DNA from: Bacteroidales bacterium
GTDB taxonomy: Bacteria; Bacteroidota; Bacteroidia; Bacteroidales; UBA10428
Assembly: GCA_016938235.1 (NCBI GenBank)
Contig: JAFGVA010000150.1
Span: 62,001 to 126,000 of the forward strand
Length of the DNA stretch: 64,000 bases
Reading direction: 5' to 3'
Below, piece by piece: positions 15,067-22,722 of this stretch. Both the position numbers and the translations under genes were made by a program. Below the pieces are notes generated by a model. That model did not search any database and was not told the DNA's origin. It worked only from the letters and a program-made list of their open reading frames with translations. The stretch's first letter is position 1. Each line of letters starts with the position of its first letter.

Positions 15067-16836
15067 TTAGTTCTTCGAAGCATATTTGGTATGCAGCAAT
15101 TTATGAGAAAGGTGACTTAACGGCTCTTTCAGAAACTCCTGATAAATCTGTGTTATTTCAGGATTTTCATGCGATTTACGCAATTTTTTACCTTCATCTT
15201 CCTTGTAAATTGCTTCTATACGTTTCTTTCTTACCTCATCTGTAGTAAAACGCGGCTGGCCACCTCCGCCAATGCATCCTCCCGGACAGGTCATAACCTC
15301 AATAAAGTGAAATTCTTCACCATCCAGCATCATTTCAATAATTTTTCGTGCATTTCCTAAACCATGAGCAACTCCAACCTTTAGTTCAACACCTTCGAGG
15401 AAACTCCATTCTGGTTTTGCTCCTTCAATTTTTAAGGAAGCCTTTTTAATGCCATTGAGCCCCATAACCGGTTCAATATGAAGACCTTTTAAAGGCAGTT
15501 CTTTGCCAGTTACTATTTCATAAGCTGTTCTGATAGCAGCTTCCATAACACCACCAGTATTTGCAAAAATATCCGCAGCTCCGGAACCACTTCCCATTGG
15601 CGAATCCATTTTACCATCGGGAAGTGATTTGAAATCTATCCCTGCTTGTTTAATCATTTTTCCAAGTTCACGGGTAGTAAGAACATAATCAACATCAGCA
15701 ACGCCACTATCGTTCATTTCGGGGCGTTGAGCCTCATATTTCTTAGCGGTACATGGCATAACAGAAACAACAACAATGTCTTCAGGTTTTATGCCTATCT
15801 TTGAAGCATAGTAGGTCTTTGCTACTGTGCCAAACATTTGCTGTGGCGATTTACAACTGGATATATGATCAAGAATATCAGGATAGAAATATTCAGCATA
15901 ATTAATCCATCCAGGGGAGCAGCTTGTAAACTGAGGTAAGGCTACTTGCTCTTTATTTACCAATGCCTTTTTAAGTCTTACTAAAAGCTCTGTGCCTTCC
16001 TCCATGATCGTTAAATCGGCAGTAAAATTGGTATCAAATACACCGTCAAAACCAAGTTGTCTCAAAGCAGTCACCATTTTGCCCGTAACAAGTGTTCCTG
16101 GTTCATAATCAAAACACTCGCCTAATGCGGCCCTGATTGCTGGAGCAGTCTGAACAACAACATGTTTTAAAGGATTATCCAAAGCTTCCCAAACACCTTC
16201 AATATGACTTTTCTCTATTATAGCACCAACCGGACAAATTGCAGCGCACTGTCCACACTGAACGCAGGCTACTTCTGATAAATGCTGGTCAAAGGCAGGC
16301 CCAACATTCGATTCAAAACCTCTACCTTGTGGAAATAACGAGCCCACCCCCTGTATTTCGTTACAAACTGTAACACATCGCCGGCATTTAATGCATTTAC
16401 CGCTATCTCTTACCAGGGCAGGAGTAGAGTCGTCAATTATGCTTATGATTGATTCTCCTTCATAGCTTACTTGCGAAATTCCCATTTCTCTGGCAATAGC
16501 CTGAAGTTCACAATCATTATTGCGTTCGCAGGTTTTGCAGTCACCACAATGTTCCGAGATTAAAAGTTCTATAACAAATTTACGTGCATCACGAACAGTT
16601 TTGGTATTTGTTTTGACCACCATACCATTTGTAGCCGGTGTTGTACAACCGGCAACAAGGTTTCTGGCACCTTCAACTTCTACCATGCAAACCCGGCAGG
16701 CACCTTTTGGTATTTGTGATTCAACATGGCACAAAGTAGGTATTTTAATTCCTGCTTTTTTGGCTGCATCAAGAATGGTTTTCCCATCCTCAACCGTAAC
16801 CTCTACATTATTTATTTTTAAAGATATATTGTTCAT
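15067..16836 (-). CDS. hydA: [FeFe]-hydrogenase catalytic subunit HydA (NAD-linked, bifurcating type)
   Basis: A 589-residue cytosolic hydrogenase. Order: N-terminal [2Fe-2S] domain (Cys36, 47, 50, 64), a His-ligated [4Fe-4S] site (HCGDCKTCERNNDC, 96-109), two ferredoxin-type [4Fe-4S] clusters (CIKCRRC and CVQCGQC, 148-201), the H-cluster domain, and a C-terminal small-subunit-like tail. H-cluster motifs are TSCSPGW (304-310), MPCTAKKYEAQRPE (360-373) and EVMTCPGGCIGGGGQP (513-528). The first motif has Ser where TSCCPGW is usual. Together with HydB and HydC it forms the NADH/ferredoxin-coupled enzyme that evolves or uses H2 in fermenters. It is last in the leftward hydC-hydB-hydA operon, 30 bases after hydB. 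Confidence 0.94.
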   Translation of the reverse strand: MNNISLKINNVEVTVEDGKTILDAAKKAGIKIPTLCHVESQIPKGACRVCMVEVEGARNLVAGCTTPATNGMVVKTNTKTVRDARKFVIELLISEHCGDCKTCERNNDCELQAIAREMGISQVSYEGESIISIIDDSTPALVRDSGKCIKCRRCVTVCNEIQGVGSLFPQGRGFESNVGPAFDQHLSEVACVQCGQCAAICPVGAIIEKSHIEGVWEALDNPLKHVVVQTAPAIRAALGECFDYEPGTLVTGKMVTALRQLGFDGVFDTNFTADLTIMEEGTELLVRLKKALVNKEQVALPQFTSCSPGWINYAEYFYPDILDHISSCKSPQQMFGTVAKTYYASKIGIKPEDIVVVSVMPCTAKKYEAQRPEMNDSGVADVDYVLTTRELGKMIKQAGIDFKSLPDGKMDSPMGSGSGAADIFANTGGVMEAAIRTAYEIVTGKELPLKGLHIEPVMGLNGIKKASLKIEGAKPEWSFLEGVELKVGVAHGLGNARKIIEMMLDGEEFHFIEVMTCPGGCIGGGGQPRFTTDEVRKKRIEAIYKEDEGKKLRKSHENPEITQIYQEFLKEPLSHLSHKLLHTKYASKN

Positions 16837-16866
16837 TTTTTGATGTTTTCTAAAGTTTAAAATTGC

Positions 16867-19800
16867 TTAACACTTACCATAATCGCATCTTAAACAGCGT
16901 TTTGCCTGTCTTACAGCTTCACCTTCCGACCAAACCTGCTCCACTTCATCGAAGTTTACTTTTCTCCTGTCAACTGATAAAAGAGTCATATTTTTTCTAG
17001 GATATGGAGCCGGGTCTTCATCTGGATCAAAGAAGGTATCAACTTTTTTATGTTCGCGCCAGAATGCATGTTTACTTCCGGTTAAAAATTCATCTATTCC
17101 AACAGCGGCAACTTCACCTCCGGCAACGGCTTCAATAACAGAAGACGGGCCTTTGTTTGCATCACCTCCGGTAAATATCCATGGTTCCGATGTTTGACCT
17201 GTTAGTGGATTGCACTTTATTTTAGAGTTATCCTTTAATTCGAGATTAATCTCGCCAGCAAATATTGAGCAATCAAGTGTTTGGCCTGTAGCTAAAATAA
17301 TCTGATCAGCTTCGAAAGTAAAAGTTTCGCCACTTTCTACAGGAGATCTACGTCCGCTTTTATCGAAATTGCCAAGCTTCATCGCAGCACATTTCACACT
17401 TTTAACTTTTCCGTTTTCACTAATAATTTCTGTAGGGTTAGTTAAAGTATGTAGCAATACACCTTCCTCTACAGCAGCTTCTATTTCTTCAGTCCAGGCA
17501 GGCATTTCTTCCTGTGTGCGGCGATAAACAATACGTACTTCTTCTGCACCGAGTCTGATAGCTGTTCTTGCCGCATCGATAGCAGCGTTTCCACCGCCTA
17601 CAACAATAATTTTCTTTTTAACGGGTACCGAACCTCGTAAATTATAAGTCTGCAGAAAGTTAAGCGCATCAACTACACCTTCGGTCTCTATTCCCGGAAT
17701 ATTTGGTTTTAATCCGTTTGGTGCACCTATACCAAGAAATACTGCTTCAAAACCTTCTTCTTTTAACGACGATATTGTAAAGTCTTTTCCAAGTTTTTTG
17801 CCTGTTTCTATATCTACTCCCATATTTTCGATCATACGTATTTCACGTGCCAATATCTCTCTTGGAAGCCTGTAGGCAGGAATTGTTTGTACCAACATTC
17901 CCCCGGGACGCTGTTCTGCTTCGAATATTTTTGGTTTATACCCTAACCTGGCAAGAAAATAGGCACACGATAAGCCGGCAGGGCCGGCACCAATAATGGC
18001 TATCTTCTTCTTTGCATTCTCTGCATTTTCTTTTATTTCAGGTAGTTGAATAGTTATTTCCTGATCTACCATGTATCTCTTTGTACCTCGAATCGAAACA
18101 GGTTCATCAACAATAGATCTGCGGCATTTATCTTCACAGGTATGAAAACAAACACGAGCACAAACCGCAGCAAACGGATTTCGTTCACGATGCAGTTTTA
18201 AAGCCTCAGCAAAGCGTTTTTCGCCGACTAATGAGACAAAACCAGGTACGTCAACACCTGCTGGACAGGCACTTTGACAAGGGGCGCGTACCAAATCGGA
18301 ACAAACCCCGGCTTCGCATTTATACTCTTTTATATGGGCTTCATATTCGTTTCTAAAATACCTTATAGTTGATAAAACAGGGTTTGGAGCAGACTGACCC
18401 AAACCACATAAAGCTGTTTTTTTAATATAATTTCCAAGGTCAATGAGCTTCTCAATATCACCTTCCTTTCCTTTTCCTGTTGTGATATTTTCAAGAATTT
18501 CATACATACGTTTTGTTCCGACACGACATGGAGTACATTTACCGCAGGATTCTTCCTGTACAAATTCAAGGAAAAATTTTGCCACATCAACCATACAGGA
18601 ATCCTCGTCCATTACAATGAGTCCACCAGAACCCATTATCGCGCCAAGCTCATTAAGTGACTCATAATCAAGAGGTACATTTAGGTGTTGTTTGGGAATA
18701 CAACCTCCCGAAGGACCTCCAATCTGGGCAGCTTTAAATGGTTTTCCGCTGTTTGTACCTCCTCCGATATCATAAACCAAATCGCCAAGAGGTGTTCCAA
18801 CAGGTACCTCAAACAATCCGGAATTTGTAATGGCTCCGGCCAGTGCAAATATTTTTGTTCCTTTGCTTTTCTCGGTACCCATTGAAGCGTACCAGTCACC
18901 TCCGTTAAGAATTATTGCAGATACGTTTGCATAGGTTTCTACATTATTTAATACAGTTGGTTTACCCCAGAGCCCTGATTGTGCGGGGAAAGGAGGACGA
19001 GGTCTTGGTTCGCCTCTTTTGCCTTCTATTGAGGCAATAAGGGCAGTTTCTTCACCACAGACAAATGCTCCTGAGCCCATTCTTATTTCAAGATCAAAGG
19101 AGTAGTTTGTTCCAAGAATATTTTTGCCAAGCAATCCTGCTTCCTTGGCTTTATTAATGGCATGCTGAAGCCTTTCAACGGCTAAAGGATATTCTGCTCT
19201 TACATATACATAGCCCATATCTGCACCGATGGCAAAAGCTCCAATTGCCATTCCTTCTATAATACTATGAGGATCTCCTTCTAATATACTACGATCCATA
19301 TAAGCGCCCGGGTCACCTTCATCAGCATTACATAGTATATATTTCTGATCCGATGGGTTTTGTTGCGCAAGTTTCCACTTCATGAAAGTTGGGAATCCGG
19401 CACCACCACGGCCTCTCAATCCTGATTTTTCCATTTCTTTAATTACATCCTCAGGCTTAAGTTCCATGATTACATTTGTAAGTGCTTTGTACCCACTATG
19501 TCCAATATAATCCTCAATACTGTAAGGGTCAATTTTACCACAATTTCTCAGCACAACCTTGGTCTGACGGTTAAAAAAGTGAATATCCTTTTCAAGAGGG
19601 ATGGGAGTATTGTCACTTTCGTTTTTATAGGTTAGTCTTTCTATTACCTTTCCTTCAACAATATGTTTATAAACTATTTCCGGAACATCTTCAGGCTTTA
19701 GAGCCTGATAAAAAACTCTGTCTTTTGCCATAATGACCACCGGGCCCATAGAACAAGGACCTAAGCAACCGGTGCCAATAACTTTCACAGTTTTGTCAAG

Positions 19801-19980
19801 ATTTTTATTTTTAAGTTCTTCTTCGAACTTCTTTTTTATTTCAAGCGATCCTCCAGCAATACAGCCACCACCGGTACATACAAGTATTTTCTCCCGAATT
19901 TCTTTATCTGATTGCTTATTAGTTTTAATATATTCTTCCCTGAAGGAATCTAATTCCTTTATTGTTTTAAAAGTTTTCAT
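16867..19980 (-). CDS. hydB: HydB (NuoF-like) fused to a GltD/NfnB-like flavoprotein
   Basis: 1037 residues in two halves. The first is diaphorase-like: a thioredoxin-like [2Fe-2S] domain (CTGGGCIAGG at 35-44, GCLGPCSMGP at 71-80), a NuoF FMN/NADH core (GLRGRGGAGFP at 187-197, CNADEGDPGAY at 217-227), an SLBB domain, and the NuoF [4Fe-4S] site SCGKCTPCR (478-486) plus Cys525. The second (from about 555) resembles glutamate synthase small subunit or NfnB: Cys motifs CQSACPAG and CARVCFHTCEDKC for two [4Fe-4S] clusters, FAD loop GAGPAGLSCAY (664-674), and an NADPH-type segment GGGNAAIDAARTAIRLGAEEV with YRRTQEEMPA. Usual HydB instead ends in a two-cluster ferredoxin domain, so this copy may add a second FAD and a possible NADP(H) site. 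Confidence 0.93.
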   Translation of the reverse strand: MKTFKTIKELDSFREEYIKTNKQSDKEIREKILVCTGGGCIAGGSLEIKKKFEEELKNKNLDKTVKVIGTGCLGPCSMGPVVIMAKDRVFYQALKPEDVPEIVYKHIVEGKVIERLTYKNESDNTPIPLEKDIHFFNRQTKVVLRNCGKIDPYSIEDYIGHSGYKALTNVIMELKPEDVIKEMEKSGLRGRGGAGFPTFMKWKLAQQNPSDQKYILCNADEGDPGAYMDRSILEGDPHSIIEGMAIGAFAIGADMGYVYVRAEYPLAVERLQHAINKAKEAGLLGKNILGTNYSFDLEIRMGSGAFVCGEETALIASIEGKRGEPRPRPPFPAQSGLWGKPTVLNNVETYANVSAIILNGGDWYASMGTEKSKGTKIFALAGAITNSGLFEVPVGTPLGDLVYDIGGGTNSGKPFKAAQIGGPSGGCIPKQHLNVPLDYESLNELGAIMGSGGLIVMDEDSCMVDVAKFFLEFVQEESCGKCTPCRVGTKRMYEILENITTGKGKEGDIEKLIDLGNYIKKTALCGLGQSAPNPVLSTIRYFRNEYEAHIKEYKCEAGVCSDLVRAPCQSACPAGVDVPGFVSLVGEKRFAEALKLHRERNPFAAVCARVCFHTCEDKCRRSIVDEPVSIRGTKRYMVDQEITIQLPEIKENAENAKKKIAIIGAGPAGLSCAYFLARLGYKPKIFEAEQRPGGMLVQTIPAYRLPREILAREIRMIENMGVDIETGKKLGKDFTISSLKEEGFEAVFLGIGAPNGLKPNIPGIETEGVVDALNFLQTYNLRGSVPVKKKIIVVGGGNAAIDAARTAIRLGAEEVRIVYRRTQEEMPAWTEEIEAAVEEGVLLHTLTNPTEIISENGKVKSVKCAAMKLGNFDKSGRRSPVESGETFTFEADQIILATGQTLDCSIFAGEINLELKDNSKIKCNPLTGQTSEPWIFTGGDANKGPSSVIEAVAGGEVAAVGIDEFLTGSKHAFWREHKKVDTFFDPDEDPAPYPRKNMTLLSVDRRKVNFDEVEQVWSEGEAVRQAKRCLRCDYGKC

Positions 19981-20005
19981 ATGTAGATAGGGTGTTATGT
20001 GTAAA

Positions 20006-20524
20006 TTATTCGGTATATGTATCTAAAATTTCTGAAACTTTAGATGGTTTAACCTTTTGATAAACAGTGTCGTCTATCATTATAACAGGAGCGAGGCCAC
20101 AGGCTCCAAAACATCGTCCAACCTCGAGTGAGAACAGACGATTCTCGGTAGTTTCTCCTACATTAATACCAAGGTTATCCATCAAAGATTTTAATACATC
20201 TTTTCCACCTCTTACATAACAGGCCGTGCCCATACATACACGAACAGTGTGTTTTCCTTTTGCTACTGTTGAGAAATAAGAATAAAATCCCACAACACCT
20301 GCAACTTCACTATAGGGTTTGTGAAGTTTTCTGCTGATTTGCTTTAACGCGGCTTCAGGTAAATAGCCAAATAAGTTTTGAGCACTCTGCAAAATGGGAA
20401 TCAATGCTCCTTCTTTTCCACGATGCATCTCGATAATCTCATCTAGCTGGTCGTAAAGAAGATCTTCATTGACTGTTTCATTGCAGCTGCATTTGTGCTC
20501 TGGAACTGAATTGAGATTTTCCAT
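20006..20524 (-). CDS. hydC: HydC, NuoE-like [2Fe-2S] subunit
   Basis: A 172-residue NuoE/HydC subunit: an N-terminal helical bundle (IEMHRGKEGALIPILQSAQN) and a thioredoxin-like domain with a [2Fe-2S] cluster. The cluster is ligated by the CMGTAC pair and the GRCFGAC pair. It passes electrons between the flavin of HydB and the rest of the complex. It is first in the leftward operon, 25 bases ahead of hydB. The start at 20522-20524 gives MENLNSVPEHKCSC. Candidate regulatory repeats lie about 105-125 bases upstream. Confidence 0.94.
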   Translation of the reverse strand: MENLNSVPEHKCSCNETVNEDLLYDQLDEIIEMHRGKEGALIPILQSAQNLFGYLPEAALKQISRKLHKPYSEVAGVVGFYSYFSTVAKGKHTVRVCMGTACYVRGGKDVLKSLMDNLGINVGETTENRLFSLEVGRCFGACGLAPVIMIDDTVYQKVKPSKVSEILDTYTE

Positions 20525-20623
20525 ATATAATAAGGTTTAATTTTGATTAATGGCATAATGCCAAATCTGATTGTTTCTGCTTTAAGATATTAATACTTAT
20601 TTAGAAAAACAATAAAATGTTTT

Positions 20624-20650
20624 TATTTAACAGATAATATTTAACTGTTA
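20624..20650. repeat. Inverted and direct repeats upstream of hydCBA
   Basis: TAACAG (20628-20633) and CTGTTA (20645-20650) form an inverted repeat with an 11-base spacer. Within it TATTTAAC occurs twice (20624-20631, 20638-20645). The site lies 104-126 bases before hydC and is a candidate for redox or anaerobic control of the hydrogenase, although it is not a clean match to any operator I know. Confidence 0.35.
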
Positions 20651-20727
20651 TATAGCAAATTATAAATTATAATAATTTGATTGTTATTTAGAAAATTTGT
20701 AAAAATTCAGGTGAAGATGTGACGTGC

Positions 20728-22635
20728 TTACTTGTTCTCGGAGGAAATAGACTGGAGGTTTTTTGCCAGGAATTGTTCCATATTTCGATAAAATTCCAGC
20801 CGGTTTTCTTCATTTAAGAATCCATGACCTTCATTTTCTTTTACCATATACTCAACTTCAATTCCTCTGTCTCTTAGTGCTTTCACCATTTGATCAGATT
20901 CGTTTTTATTTACCCGGGGATCGTTTGTGCCCTGGGCAATAAATAATGGAATCTTAATATTGTCGGCATGTAACAGTGGAGAAATCTCAGCAAAAAGTGC
21001 ACTGTCTTCAACAGGATCGCCAACCATAGCATAATATTGAGGTTTTAGTGGTTCCCAGTAGGGAGGAATGGTTTCCATAAATGTAAACATACTGGATACC
21101 CCAACATAATCTACTGCACAGGCGTATAAATCAGGAGTAAAAGCAGCACCTGCAAGTGCAACATAACCACCAAAACTTGCACCATATATAGCAATTCGAT
21201 CTCTGTCGGCAACACCTTCATTTATAAGCCAATATACGCCATCGGTCACATCGTTTTGCATATCTTTTCCCCATTGTTTAATTGACTTAAACCAAAACTC
21301 TTTTCCATATCCGGTAGAACCACGGAAATTCATTTGTAAAACTGCATATCCTCTGTTCGCCAGAAATTGCACTTCCGGGTCAAATTCCCATACATCTCTT
21401 AACCAGGGGCCACCATGCGGAAGAATTACTGTAGGCAGTTTTTTTTGCTGAACTCCTTTTGGAACTGTTAAATAGCCATGAATAGTTAATCCATCTCTCG
21501 ATTCATATTGAATAGGCTTCATGTCAGCCATTTGCTGTTCATCAATCCAGGGACTTACTTCTGCAATTTTTTCAATTTTTTCATTTTCTGTGTTGAAAAG
21601 ATAATATTTACCTCTTGTTTTATCGCTATATGTCCTAACAATAAACTTATCCTCGTCAAGACTTGCAGAATTGACAGAGATACTTTTGTCGGGAAAAATT
21701 TCAGCTAGCTTTTGATATAGTTCTTCGGTTTTTTTATCGAAAAAATAAATTTCCTTTTTATCATCGTAATATTCAGCAGAAGTTAAGACCCTTCTTTTTT
21801 TTGAAAACCTTATTATATCAACATCTACTAAAGAGTTTTTATACAAAACTTTTACTTCTGATTGTGACTTTGGATCAAAAACCACAACTTCTTTTTTATC
21901 CCGACCAATATTAGAGATTGCATAGAGCATTTTATTGTCAAAGGTGAAGAAGAAAGGATCAAAGGAGTCTTTCCATGGAGTTTTTAAAATACTCTCAAAG
22001 GGTTCGTTCTCATCATCGCGGTAAAGAAGATCAACATCGCCATTTGGAAGTATAGCTTGAGCTACCCTTAACATTCCATTATGATCTGTCATCCAGCCAA
22101 CAATATTTCCGGGATTTTCTGCCAGTAATTTATATTCTCCGGTTACAATATTTAGTTTGTATGGATCGAAAACCTGAGGGTCTCGTTTATTTAATCCAAC
22201 AATTACTTCATCTGGATAATCAACCAAAGCATCAATTAAATTGGCTCTGACATTTCCAATACAAGTCAGGCATTTTAGATTTGAGCCATTGATGTTAACA
22301 CCATATAATCTATAATTTTCATCCCCACCTTTGTCATTTATAAACAGAATGCGAAAATCATTAGCCCAAATATATTTCGAAATATCTCTGTCGGTTTCAA
22401 ATGTTATCTGTATAGTTGTATCCTTATCAATTTCTGTTACAAATAAATTCATTCTATAATTCCATGGAGCCAAGAAAGAATAATACCTCCCGTTTGGCGA
22501 AATTTGGAAGTTTATTTTTTCAGGATTTTTAAAGAAATCTTCAATAGGTAAAATAGCCGGTTTCTCCTCTAAAGAAGTGCAGGAAAATATAAGGGTAAAA
22601 GAAAGAAATAGCGTTAGTGATGAAATTAGTTTCAT
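20728..22635 (-). CDS. S9 family prolyl oligopeptidase-like lipoprotein
   Basis: A 635-residue exported serine peptidase. The N-terminus is a lipoprotein signal (hydrophobic core then LIFSC, lipobox Cys19), so the protein is membrane-anchored outside the cytoplasm. Residues 40-370 form a beta-propeller (ISPNGRYYSFLAPW and repeated blades) and the C-terminal 250 an alpha/beta hydrolase. The triad is a Ser in YGASFGGY (near 489), an Asp in GTNDPRVN (near 572) and a His in ENEGHGF (near 604). It probably trims peptides in the periplasm, like the DPP-type S9 enzymes common in Bacteroidota. It is a single gene, divergent from the FAD dehydrogenase gene 87 bases away. Confidence 0.93.
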   Translation of the reverse strand: MKLISSLTLFLSFTLIFSCTSLEEKPAILPIEDFFKNPEKINFQISPNGRYYSFLAPWNYRMNLFVTEIDKDTTIQITFETDRDISKYIWANDFRILFINDKGGDENYRLYGVNINGSNLKCLTCIGNVRANLIDALVDYPDEVIVGLNKRDPQVFDPYKLNIVTGEYKLLAENPGNIVGWMTDHNGMLRVAQAILPNGDVDLLYRDDENEPFESILKTPWKDSFDPFFFTFDNKMLYAISNIGRDKKEVVVFDPKSQSEVKVLYKNSLVDVDIIRFSKKRRVLTSAEYYDDKKEIYFFDKKTEELYQKLAEIFPDKSISVNSASLDEDKFIVRTYSDKTRGKYYLFNTENEKIEKIAEVSPWIDEQQMADMKPIQYESRDGLTIHGYLTVPKGVQQKKLPTVILPHGGPWLRDVWEFDPEVQFLANRGYAVLQMNFRGSTGYGKEFWFKSIKQWGKDMQNDVTDGVYWLINEGVADRDRIAIYGASFGGYVALAGAAFTPDLYACAVDYVGVSSMFTFMETIPPYWEPLKPQYYAMVGDPVEDSALFAEISPLLHADNIKIPLFIAQGTNDPRVNKNESDQMVKALRDRGIEVEYMVKENEGHGFLNEENRLEFYRNMEQFLAKNLQSISSENK

Positions 22636-22722
22636 TGATTGATTATTTTTATCCTCTTTTTACCAGCAAAGATGAAAATCTAAATTTATAATTTTAAAAT
22701 TGAATTTAAACTGATTTTTCTA

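Noticed and set aside
15169-15360. Plus-strand frame inside hydA, and many similar antisense frames across real genes
   Set aside because: They lie wholly inside strongly supported genes on the other strand, have no recognisable motifs and read as composition shadows.
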